Notes: a model not told the origin generated them from the letters alone. DNA of 6,869 bases from Thermodesulfobacteriota bacterium (GCA_003645605.1 QNAY01000067.1:1-6869); one strand, 5' to 3'. Positions 1 through 6,654 are shown, counted from the first letter of the stretch. Translations and numbers: made by a program.

Positions 1-4
1 AAAA

Positions 5-123
5 CTAACCAAAACTGTCATTTCGAGCAAAGCGAGAAATCTTATCGTACTGAAAATACAGGCATTAAAGATTTCTCCCTACGGTCGAAATGACAAAAAG
101 AGGGATTTTCGTTCAGGCACTAA
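5..123 (+). repeat. Left arm of 119-bp terminal inverted repeat
   Basis: This arm is the reverse complement of 6751-6869 with a single mismatch (A at 105, where the other arm reads as G). Inside it is a palindrome: 16-26 (tgtcatttcga) pairs with 85-95, and 34-43 (gagaaatctt) pairs with 68-77, leaving seven-base unpaired internal segments at 27-33 and 78-84. This core looks like the REP-like intergenic palindromes with 'gtcatttcga...gagaaatc' arms that I recall from many environmental bacterial genomes; family membership was not checked. The arm lies directly upstream of the cytochrome gene. Because the match runs to the end of the window on the right, the true repeat could be longer than is visible. 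Confidence 0.95.
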
Positions 124-179
124 GTTAAGCGATTAGCTGTTAGCCGTTTGATTAAAGAGACTATTAAGGTTGGGGCACA

Positions 180-653
180 ATGAGATACTTCCTTGCCATT
201 GTCACGGCAATATTAACGATCATCATCTTTATTCCTGGAAAAGTTAGGGGCGGGAATAACACCGAGGCACCAAAATACCTTGGCTCAGAAGCATGTAAGG
301 CATGTCACCAAAAGGAATATAGGAGTTTTACCCGATATGCAAAGAAGAGCAGTTCGTTCGAGAGCATTCAAAGGGTAAAAAAAAGCCTTACCGAGGAAGA
401 AATCAAAAGATGTTATTTCTGTCATACAACAGGATATGGCAAGCCGAGCGGCTTTGTCAGTCTTGAAGAGACCCCTTACTTGAAGAACGCGGGCTGTGAA
501 GTATGCCATGGCCCTGGTGAATTACATGTCAGGACGCAGCGAGTTCAGGATATCAAGATGAATCTCACGATGAAAGATTGTGAGGAGTGTCATATTTCAG
601 AAAGGGTCAAGGCTTTCAGATACAAGCCCTTGATTCACGGAGGCGCACATTAG
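180..653 (+). CDS. Exported tetrahaem c-type cytochrome, cytochrome c554-like
   Basis: This 157-residue protein has a basic start followed by a hydrophobic segment (about residues 4-19), so it is a Sec-exported or membrane-anchored periplasmic protein. Four CxxCH haem-c attachment motifs are present at C39-H43, C78-H82, C106-H110 and C134-H138. The layout (YLGSEACKACH near the start, then CHTTGYG, then GCEVCHGPG) is that of the cytochrome c554 family of periplasmic electron-transfer proteins. Other His residues that could be axial ligands are H116, H153 and H157. In many relatives a His follows the first haem motif in a 'KHAKAF' context; here that segment reads KKSSSF, so one haem may lack its usual distal ligand (inference). 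ATG 180 is chosen because the signal sequence starts there, with AAGG (166-169) and GGGG (172-175) upstream. The next gene begins 34 bases downstream and encodes a haem-bearing sensor kinase, suggesting a shared redox role. The electron partner is unknown. Confidence 0.9.
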   Translation: MRYFLAIVTAILTIIIFIPGKVRGGNNTEAPKYLGSEACKACHQKEYRSFTRYAKKSSSFESIQRVKKSLTEEEIKRCYFCHTTGYGKPSGFVSLEETPYLKNAGCEVCHGPGELHVRTQRVQDIKMNLTMKDCEECHISERVKAFRYKPLIHGGAH

Positions 654-687
654 CGACTACGATAGGCGACGCATTGTTGGGGACGGG

Positions 688-3384
688 ATGTTTGGTTTTA
701 TAAGAAAGAATTTTGCCAACAAGATATTGGCTACTGTAATAATCAGCATAGCTCTGGTTATGGCGGCTGAAATTGTCTTGAGAATATATTTTGGCACAAA
801 AGACAGAATAGATTTAGTAACCACTCTTAATGTAGACCTGTCCGAATCAATCTATTCCGGTATTAAATATCCCATGTCTGTTGGAAACAATGAGGCGGTT
901 AAGAAAGTCTTGTCCGACGTTCAGGCAAAGGTCAAGGACATCGGGGCATGGATATGCGATTTTGATCAAGAAATAGTCTGGTCCACACACGAGGAAAAGG
1001 TAAACACCAAGGTCGCGGATTCTCTTTGTTGTGGTGAGGAGGTATTGGCGGCCTTAAGCAAGGCATTGAGTTCAGGAGTAAAACCAAAGAAAGCATTTGA
1101 GGTAGAACTTGCCGGAAGAAAAACCCTTATTACCATCCAGCCTATTCTGAATCATAAAGACTGTTATCACTGCCATGGTTCTTCAAGGAGAGTTCTCGGC
1201 GGCATGATAATAGGAACGGATGTCCAGCATGCTTATATGACGGTCACTGCTGCCAGAAACAGGACTATATTGATAAGTTTTATTGGCATATCAATAATTA
1301 TAAGCATAATTTATTTTATGGTGACCAGATTTATCAGACGCCCTGTGGGGGATCTGGCCGACAAGGCAAAGAAATTTGCAGAGGGCAATATGTCTGTTTC
1401 GGTAGATGTAGTTTCAGAAGATGAAATAGGCTTACTGGGCAATGCATTTAATTACATGGTTCAAAGGGCGGCTTCGTTTAGTAAAAAATTAGAACAAGAG
1501 GTTGCGAAAAAAACCGACCTGTTAGGCGAAAGGGCCAATCTTATAGCACTATTGGAAAAAGCAAATACCCAACTCAGGGAGCTTGACAGACTAAAATCTA
1601 CATTCTTGGCAAACATGTCTCATGAGCTCAGGACACCAATGAATTCTATTATCGGTTATTCTGATTTACTAATAGACGGGATTGACGGACCAATCAACGA
1701 GGAACAGGAAAAGAGCCTCAACAGAATTTCCAATAATGCCAGGCACCTCTTGCAATTACTTAATGATCTTCTCGATCTCTCCAAGATAGAAGCGGGAAAA
1801 ACTGAGATAGAGGCGGAACAGTTCAATCTCAAAGGACTCATTGATTCAGTAGTTCCCATGTTTGAAGGAATGATAACCCAAAAGGGTCTTTCCCTTGATT
1901 TTGATATTGATGAGAATCTGCCCTTGGTCTATGGCGACGAGAATAAGATTCAGCATATTTTAATGAACCTGCTGTCCAATGCGATAAAGTTTACTGATAA
2001 GGGGGGCATAACCATCCGTGCCGGGATATCCGGTCGGGGGATTCAGCCTGGCGAGTCGCCCCTATTTGCAGAGGTCTGCGTAGAAGATACAGGCATCGGG
2101 ATAAAGGATGAGGATCTCGGTAAAATTTTTGACAAGTTCGTGCAGGCTGACCTTTCCACTGTCCGCCAATATGACGGGACCGGCCTGGGGCTCAGTATTG
2201 CGAGAGGGCTGATCGCATTGCACAACGGTATGATCTGGGCCACGAGCAAGTATGGCAAGGGAAGTCAATTCTATTTCACAATTCCGCTCAAACAAGAGAC
2301 ACTCGAGTCCAGAGCTAAGCCGATTATAGAATTACGAATGGCTGATGCCCTGGCCGACCACTTCGGTGTGCCTGTTGAGACCTTTCTGAAGGACCCTGAA
2401 TATGCAGGCGAACCGGTAAAATGCTATGATTATGTCCATTGTGGACAGCCGAGCTGCCCTGCCTATGAAAGTGAAGAAAAACGTTGCTGGCTCATTCTTG
2501 GGACGCATTGCACAGGTCTGAAAATCGGTGCCTATCCGGAGAAAGTTGATTTTTGCAAGAATTGTGAGGTAGTACAAAAATTAGTGCTCGATTCAGAGGC
2601 TTCCAAGACCACTGGGGCAGAGCCGTCGACCCAAAAAGGCATTACGCAAAAGACGGTCCTGGCAATAGATGATAACTATGAAACCATTGATATTATCAGG
2701 AAATCCATGGGAGAGGACTACAGTGTGGTGGGCCTTCTCAGCGGGGAGAAGGCAGTTAAAAAAGCCATAGAGATCAGACCTGTAGCCATTACCCTGGATA
2801 TCATGATGCCGCATAAGGATGGATGGCAGGTACTGCGGGAGCTTAAAAGTACGCCGGAGACCCAAAATATTCCGGTCATTGTCCTTTCAATTGTGGATAA
2901 TAAAAAACTGGGATTCAGTCTGGGTGCTGCGGAATATATGGTGAAGCCGCTGGATAAGAATTTTTTGCTTAAAAAAATAAGAGATCTGGAAAAAACGAGC
3001 AAAATACAACGGGTACTTGTAGTAGATAGTGAAACAGATACAGTGTCGCTGATAGAGCATACCCTGCAGGACGTCGGGTGTGAGGTAAAGACAGCTTATA
3101 ACAGCCAAGATGCGATCGAGTTGGTAAAAAGTTTTATACCTCACATGATCATCCTCAACCTGACAATGCCCAAGGTAAATGGTTTTGATGTAATCGAGTA
3201 CATTAAAACAGATGAAAATGTCAGGGATATCCCCCTTATTATTATTACGAAGAGAGACTTGAGCGAAAAGGAGAAAAACGCCCTGGACGGCAGGTTGCGG
3301 GGCATATTAAACAAGGGTGCACTTAAAGAAGAAGATCTCTTACAAGAACTCAAACATAGAATTGATGAGATAAAAAATACCTGA
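688..3384 (+). CDS. Membrane hybrid histidine kinase: haem-c sensor, HAMP, kinase, Cys-rich domain, two receivers
   Basis: This is an 898-residue multidomain sensor kinase. Membrane helix 1 (about 13-35) and helix 2 (about 193-213) enclose a periplasmic sensor of some 155 residues. It ends in a CYHCH haem-c motif (C159-H163) followed by a GMIIGTDV strand, resembling Cache-like haem sensors. HAMP (about 214-263) and a coiled coil lead to a HisKA domain with phospho-acceptor H312 (SHELRTP). An HATPase domain follows: N427/N431, D467-T-G-I-G and GTGLGL at 497-502. A Cys-rich stretch (578-630; C579, C585, C590, C600-W, C608, C623, C626) resembles the 'two-CW' domain, probably a metal or cluster site (inference). 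Receiver 1 (about 656-770) has D661/D662, acceptor D704, S734 and K753. Receiver 2 (about 774-895) has N824 in place of Asp and D780-S781 in place of the acidic pair, so it is a pseudo-receiver. ATG 688 follows GGGGA (679-683). The stop is 14 bases before the next gene. Confidence 0.93.
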   Translation: MFGFIRKNFANKILATVIISIALVMAAEIVLRIYFGTKDRIDLVTTLNVDLSESIYSGIKYPMSVGNNEAVKKVLSDVQAKVKDIGAWICDFDQEIVWSTHEEKVNTKVADSLCCGEEVLAALSKALSSGVKPKKAFEVELAGRKTLITIQPILNHKDCYHCHGSSRRVLGGMIIGTDVQHAYMTVTAARNRTILISFIGISIIISIIYFMVTRFIRRPVGDLADKAKKFAEGNMSVSVDVVSEDEIGLLGNAFNYMVQRAASFSKKLEQEVAKKTDLLGERANLIALLEKANTQLRELDRLKSTFLANMSHELRTPMNSIIGYSDLLIDGIDGPINEEQEKSLNRISNNARHLLQLLNDLLDLSKIEAGKTEIEAEQFNLKGLIDSVVPMFEGMITQKGLSLDFDIDENLPLVYGDENKIQHILMNLLSNAIKFTDKGGITIRAGISGRGIQPGESPLFAEVCVEDTGIGIKDEDLGKIFDKFVQADLSTVRQYDGTGLGLSIARGLIALHNGMIWATSKYGKGSQFYFTIPLKQETLESRAKPIIELRMADALADHFGVPVETFLKDPEYAGEPVKCYDYVHCGQPSCPAYESEEKRCWLILGTHCTGLKIGAYPEKVDFCKNCEVVQKLVLDSEASKTTGAEPSTQKGITQKTVLAIDDNYETIDIIRKSMGEDYSVVGLLSGEKAVKKAIEIRPVAITLDIMMPHKDGWQVLRELKSTPETQNIPVIVLSIVDNKKLGFSLGAAEYMVKPLDKNFLLKKIRDLEKTSKIQRVLVVDSETDTVSLIEHTLQDVGCEVKTAYNSQDAIELVKSFIPHMIILNLTMPKVNGFDVIEYIKTDENVRDIPLIIITKRDLSEKEKNALDGRLRGILNKGALKEEDLLQELKHRIDEIKNT
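1519..2343 (+). repeat. Kinase-core paralogous segment, copy A
   Basis: This segment encodes residues 278-552 of the large hybrid kinase and aligns without a gap, at a constant offset of 4123 bases, to 5642-6466 in the PAS kinase. By eye about 64 of 275 residues differ, giving roughly 77 percent identity. Several DNA stretches are almost unchanged, for example around the H-box, the 'GPINEEQ' loop and the G2 box. The similarity starts in the coiled coil before the H-box and runs past the end of the ATPase domain, so it covers the whole transmitter module and excludes both sensor regions. Confidence 0.9.
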
Positions 3385-3398
3385 CAAATGGGAATGAC

Positions 3399-3806
3399 AT
3401 GAAAGAAACAGAGAAAGTTTTAAAGAAAAAATTGCTGATAGTTGAGGACAACCAGGACAGCCGGGAACTGGTAATCAAGATATTAAGAAACCGGGATTAT
3501 CAGCTAATTGAAGCTGTTGATGGAGAAGATGGCCTGGAAAAGGCGATTGCAGAACAGCCGGATATTATTCTTTTGGATATCTCTCTTCCGAAAATGGGAG
3601 GTTATGAGGTTGCGGAAAATTTGAGGCTTCGAGAAGAATTTAAGTACACCCCGATAATTGCATTGACCGCACATGCAATGAAGGGCGACGAGGAAAAGGC
3701 TTTGCATGGCGGATTCAGTGGGTATATTTCAAAACCGATAAATGTCCGCGAGCTGCCGGGGCAGATAGAGAAATATGTGGAAGGTGGAAGGTATAAGGTG
3801 GAGTAG
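3399..3806 (+). CDS. Stand-alone receiver (response regulator) domain protein
   Basis: This 135-residue protein is a single CheY/DivK-like receiver with no output domain. The acidic pair is E16-D17, the phospho-acceptor is D60 (LLDISLP), the switch Thr is T90 (ALTAHAM) and the conserved Lys is K112 (SKPI), so all catalytic positions are intact. The 'ALTAHAMKGDEEKAL' segment is typical of receivers that act in phosphorelays with hybrid kinases. The gene starts 14 bases after the hybrid kinase stop, and the ATG is preceded by a short GGGA (3390-3393), a modest ribosome site. It probably takes phosphate from one of the neighbouring kinases and acts as a shuttle or by protein contact. Its partner and target cannot be read from the sequence. 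Confidence 0.93.
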   Translation: MKETEKVLKKKLLIVEDNQDSRELVIKILRNRDYQLIEAVDGEDGLEKAIAEQPDIILLDISLPKMGGYEVAENLRLREEFKYTPIIALTAHAMKGDEEKALHGGFSGYISKPINVRELPGQIEKYVEGGRYKVE

Positions 3807-3827
3807 AGTGTATATAATAGGGAAAAC

Positions 3828-3831
3828 GGAG
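3828..3831 (+). promoter_or_regulatory. Ribosome binding site supporting a GTG start
   Basis: GGAG lies eight bases before the GTG at 3840. There is no ATG in this frame before the receiver motif of the following protein (VEDN at residues 9-12), so the GTG with this site is the only sensible start. Confidence 0.7.
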
Positions 3832-3839
3832 ATTTTTGC

Positions 3840-4907
3840 GTGGACAAAACCAAGATCCTGATTGTAGAGGATAATATAGATACCGTAGACCTCTTGAGGA
3901 AGAGGCTCCGTGCTGACGGGTATGATACCGCTGAGGCATACGATGGAGAAGAAGGCCTTGAGAGATTCGCTGAATACGAGCCGGATCTGGTTGTGCTGGA
4001 CATTATGATGCCTAAAATGGATGGGTTTGAGGTATGCAAGAGACTCAAGGAAGATGAAAGCACCCGCTACATACCAGTCATCATCCTCACTGCTAAGGGC
4101 GACGTTGACAGCACTGTCAAAGGTCTAGATATCGGCGGGGATGATTATCTGGCTAAGCCCTTTGATTATAAAGAGCTTGTTGCAAGAATACGATCATTGC
4201 TCAGCATGAAAGAAGAGCGCAAGAAATTGATGGAGGCGGAGAAGACAGAAGCATTAGAAAAAATGATGGATCAAGTGGCACATGAGATTAGGAACCCTCT
4301 TGTTGCTATAGGAGGGTTTGCGCGAAGGATTTGTGAATCCCTTTCTGAGGATGATCCAAACAGAAAATATTTGAAATTAATTGTACAAAATGTTGAGACT
4401 CTGGAACATATGATAAAAAAGCTCATTGAGCTGAAGACCACTGTAATATCTTATAGAGAACCGGCGGATATCAATAAGATTATTGCCGAAGCGATTGAAA
4501 AATACAGACCCGCACTTGAAGAAAATCACATAGATATCAAAACCGAATTAATGAAAAATCTTCCTGATATTTCTGTTGATAGAGAACAGATTGAGGCGGC
4601 GTTTGCCAATTTTATTGAAAACGCAATGGAAGCAATGCGAAATAAGACGCGCATGCTAAATATCAGCAGCCGTGTCAGCGAGGAATATATTGAGATCAAG
4701 ATATCCGATACAGGGGTCGGTATCCCAAAAGACAAACTCAAAAATGTTCTGGACCCTTTTTTTACCTCAAAAATCCACGCCGGACTCGGTCTTACTTATG
4801 CACTCAAGATTATTCAGGCCCACAGGGGCACGATCTCAGTGGAAAGCGAACCAGGCGAGGGATCTACCTTTACGATTAGGCTACCTGTGAAAAGAAGTGG
4901 TAAGTGA
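3840..4907 (+). CDS. Cytoplasmic receiver-histidine kinase (REC-HisKA-HATPase)
   Basis: This 355-residue protein has no membrane helix. An N-terminal receiver (about 4-121) carries E10-D11, acceptor D54 (VLDIMMP), T84 and K106 (AKPF). A short coiled coil (about 123-143) joins it to a HisKA domain with H148 in AHEIRNPL, followed by an HATPase domain with N257/N261, D290-T-G-V-G and GLGL near 315-318. The G2 region reads SKIHAGLGL, without the more usual GTG triplet. In this order the receiver is an input that gates the kinase, so the protein can be driven by phosphate from the upstream hybrid kinase and relay onward (inference). It starts at GTG 3840, 33 bases after the lone receiver. Its last two codons and stop (AAG TGA) lie within the left end of repeat element copy 1, so its present C-terminus may have been set by that element. 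Confidence 0.92.
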   Translation: MDKTKILIVEDNIDTVDLLRKRLRADGYDTAEAYDGEEGLERFAEYEPDLVVLDIMMPKMDGFEVCKRLKEDESTRYIPVIILTAKGDVDSTVKGLDIGGDDYLAKPFDYKELVARIRSLLSMKEERKKLMEAEKTEALEKMMDQVAHEIRNPLVAIGGFARRICESLSEDDPNRKYLKLIVQNVETLEHMIKKLIELKTTVISYREPADINKIIAEAIEKYRPALEENHIDIKTELMKNLPDISVDREQIEAAFANFIENAMEAMRNKTRMLNISSRVSEEYIEIKISDTGVGIPKDKLKNVLDPFFTSKIHAGLGLTYALKIIQAHRGTISVESEPGEGSTFTIRLPVKRSGK

Positions 4908-5054
4908 CAGGGCACCGCATCTGCTTTGTTGTCGGGCACTTGAAGTACATGGAGTACGTCTGCGTACCCGTACGCCTTATCTGCAGTACCTTGTGAACGC
5001 TTACAGTTCGGTGGGTTGCGGTAAAACGTGCGTTATAATCCCGTTAACGGTTAC
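4900..5054 (+). mobile_element. MITE-like non-coding repeat element, copy 1
   Basis: This 155-bp non-coding element aligns with 6466-6624 in the same orientation at roughly 85 percent by eye, including a perfect 43-base stretch starting at 4907. Its left end is gtaag-tgac, three bases shorter than the gtaagcgttcac of copy 2. Its right end is gttaacggttac. An internal motif, gtgaacgcttacag, is another copy of the end sequence in inverted orientation. The flanks do not give a clean target duplication: aagaagtg on the left against gaaaaatg on the right agree at five of eight positions. It therefore looks like the older or more eroded copy. It fills the whole gap between the two kinase genes, ending five bases before the next ATG. 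It encodes no transposase, so any movement would need a helper elsewhere. Confidence 0.75.
5034..5039 (+). promoter_or_regulatory. Possible -10 promoter element inside repeat copy 1
   Basis: A perfect TATAAT sits 20 bases before the ATG of the PAS kinase, within the repeat element. Copy 2 has TGTAAT at the matching place. No good -35 hexamer is seen at 16-18 bases upstream (the sequence there is near gtgggt), so promoter activity is only a possibility. A start about seven bases downstream would give a leader of roughly 13 bases. Confidence 0.3.
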
Positions 5055-5059
5055 GAAAA

Positions 5060-6469
5060 ATGAAGGAAATCCACTCCTTATTGAAAAACCAGCTCAGGCA
5101 GTATTTTGACGGCCTGAAGTCTATTCCCAAAGAGTGGCAAAGTTTTATTGAAGCGGTCAACAATGCTTACTGGCAATCCGACGTTGACCGGACAGAGCGA
5201 AAGCAGGCAGAGCAGAAAATACACAATCTTCAGCGCTACAACCGCGGATTGATCGAGACAAGCCTTGATCCCCTGGTAACCTTTGATCAGAAAGGGATTA
5301 TTCTGGATGTGAACGAGGCTACAATCCGAGCTACCGGCAGGACTAGAGAGGAAATGATAGGGACCCCATTTGCTGATTATTTCACAGATCCGGAAAGGGC
5401 TTATAAAGGGGCCATGTTGGTCTTTGAGACAGAGGAGGTTCGGGATTACGAGCTGATCATGAAGGCCGAAGATGGAACTGAGACCATTGTTGCCTACAAT
5501 GCCTCGCTCTATAGAGATCAGGCGGGACGGGTAATGGGCGCCTTTGCCGCTGCCCGTGACATAACCAGTTTGAAACGTTCTGAAGCGGAAGTGCGACGGG
5601 AACGAGATAGAGTAAAGGAAAGTATGCTGAAAAAAATCAGCTTGTTAAACGAGAAGGCAAAACTAATAGCACAATTGGGAGAAGCAAATATCCAACTTAG
5701 AGAACTTGACAGGCTTAAATCAGCATTCCTGGCAAACATATCTCATGAGCTCAGGACACCGATGAACTCCATTATCGGATACTCAGATTTACTATTAGAC
5801 GGAATTGACGGACCAATCAACGAAGAACAGAAAAAAAGTCTGGGCAAAATTACCGATAATACAAAACACCTTTTACAATTGATAAACAATCTTCTCGATC
5901 TTTCCAAGATAGAATCAGGGAAAATTGAGATAGAAGCAGTTCATTTCAATCTTAAAGGACTTGTTGATTCAGTAGTTCCCCTTTTTGAGGGGATGATAAC
6001 CCAAAATGGGCTAACCCTTGATATTGATATTGAAGATAATCTGCCTTTAGTTTATGGCGATAAGGATAAGATCAGACATATTTTAATAAACCTGTTGAAC
6101 AATGCGATCAAATTTACCCATAAGGGATGCATAACCGTTAGTGCCAAGATATCCGATCATGGTATTCAACATGGCGAGTCGCCCATATTTGCAGAGGTCT
6201 GTGTCGGGGATACAGGCATCGGGATTAAAGATGAGGATCTTGATAAAATTTTTAAAAAGTTTATGCAGGCTGACATATCTGTTTCGCGCCGGTATGAAGG
6301 GACCGGCCTTGGGCTCAGTATCGCGAGAGGTCTGATCGCTTTGCACAATGGAATGATCTGGGTCACGAGTGAATATGGCAAAGGAAGTCAATTCTATTTT
6401 ACTATTCCGCTGAGAAAAGAGACGCTAGAGAATCCGGATAAGCCGGTCATGGAATTAGGAATTGCGTAA
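5060..6469 (+). CDS. Cytoplasmic PAS-domain sensor histidine kinase
   Basis: This 469-residue protein has no membrane helix. A short N-terminal helical segment (1-60, with LLKNQLRQYF and IPKEWQSFIEAVNNAY) precedes a PAS domain (about 64-172, ending in the usual ARDIT). A coiled coil leads to HisKA with H229 (SHELRTP), then HATPase with N344/N348, D384-T-G-I-G and GTGLGL at 414-419. The last 275 residues are paralogous to the transmitter of the large hybrid kinase, but there is no Cys-rich domain or receiver after them. ATG 5060 is fixed by an in-frame stop at 5045-5047; no strong ribosome site precedes it, because repeat copy 1 ends five bases upstream. The gene is bracketed by the two repeat copies, and its stop codon TAA lies inside copy 2. 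It presumably senses a cytoplasmic cue and feeds the same receivers as the membrane kinase (inference). Confidence 0.93.
   Translation: MKEIHSLLKNQLRQYFDGLKSIPKEWQSFIEAVNNAYWQSDVDRTERKQAEQKIHNLQRYNRGLIETSLDPLVTFDQKGIILDVNEATIRATGRTREEMIGTPFADYFTDPERAYKGAMLVFETEEVRDYELIMKAEDGTETIVAYNASLYRDQAGRVMGAFAAARDITSLKRSEAEVRRERDRVKESMLKKISLLNEKAKLIAQLGEANIQLRELDRLKSAFLANISHELRTPMNSIIGYSDLLLDGIDGPINEEQKKSLGKITDNTKHLLQLINNLLDLSKIESGKIEIEAVHFNLKGLVDSVVPLFEGMITQNGLTLDIDIEDNLPLVYGDKDKIRHILINLLNNAIKFTHKGCITVSAKISDHGIQHGESPIFAEVCVGDTGIGIKDEDLDKIFKKFMQADISVSRRYEGTGLGLSIARGLIALHNGMIWVTSEYGKGSQFYFTIPLRKETLENPDKPVMELGIA
5642..6466 (+). repeat. Kinase-core paralogous segment, copy B
   Basis: This is the partner of 1519-2343, encoding residues 195-469 of the PAS kinase. 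The match holds right to its last sense codon: MELGIA here against IELRMA in the hybrid kinase, which then continues into its Cys-rich domain. The two genes therefore share a transmitter and differ in everything around it. Confidence 0.9.
6458..6466 (+). repeat. Left 9-bp flanking direct repeat (target duplication) of element copy 2
   Basis: The nine bases ggaattgcg occur here and again at 6625-6633, exactly at the two outer borders of the repeat element. The last G can be counted in either the duplication or the element, so the duplication is 8 or 9 bp. Confidence 0.8.
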
Positions 6470-6624
6470 GCGTTCACAGGGCACCGCATCTGCTTTGTTG
6501 TCGGGCACTTGAAGTACAGGAAGTACGTCTGCGTACCCTCCGCCTCGCATCTGCAGCACCCTGTAAACGCTTACAGTTCGGCGGGTTGCGGTAAAACAGG
6601 CGTTGTAATTCCGTGAACGGTTAC
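6466..6624 (+). mobile_element. MITE-like non-coding repeat element, copy 2
   Basis: This element of 158-159 bp starts gtaagcgttcac and ends gtgaacggttac; the reverse complement of the end, gtaaccgttcac, matches the start at 11 of 12 bases, so it has terminal inverted repeats. It is flanked by a perfect ggaattgcg direct repeat. Within it, 6466-6481 pairs with 6559-6574 over 16 bases with one mismatch, forming a long imperfect palindrome with a further gtac-rich centre (about 6515-6540). A tail of 50 bases carries the third copy of the end motif. There is no open reading frame of interest and no transposase. Small size, terminal repeats, target duplication and a second copy nearby fit a miniature inverted-repeat element. 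It supplies the stop codon of the PAS kinase and separates it from the convergent tRNA gene. Confidence 0.82.
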
Positions 6625-6633
6625 GGAATTGCG
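6625..6633 (+). repeat. Right 9-bp flanking direct repeat (target duplication) of element copy 2
   Basis: This ggaattgcg is identical to 6458-6466 and follows the element's terminal gtgaacggttac directly. The 21 bases from 6634 to the tRNA end hold no further recognisable feature apart from the former 3' end of the PAS kinase frame (see findings). Confidence 0.8.
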
Positions 6634-6654
6634 AATCCCCACACAAGATAAATT

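Noticed and set aside
124..179. Sigma-70 promoter for the cytochrome gene
   Set aside because: TATTAA at 162-167 resembles a -10, but no matching -35 is found at the right distance and it lies too close to the ribosome site.
4896..5065. Idea that the receiver-kinase and PAS kinase were once a single fused gene split by repeat copy 1
   Set aside because: Deleting exactly 4900-5054 does join the two in frame, but there is no clean target duplication there, and removing an extra eight bases puts them out of frame. The arithmetic cannot decide it.
4897..5109. Open frame of 70 codons across repeat copy 1
   Set aside because: It overlaps the end of the receiver-kinase, the non-coding element and the start of the PAS kinase; its peptide shows no recognisable domain.
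6466..6624. Repeat copy 2 as an intrinsic terminator
   Set aside because: It can fold into a long imperfect hairpin, but no T-run follows it on either strand; it is better explained as a mobile-like element.
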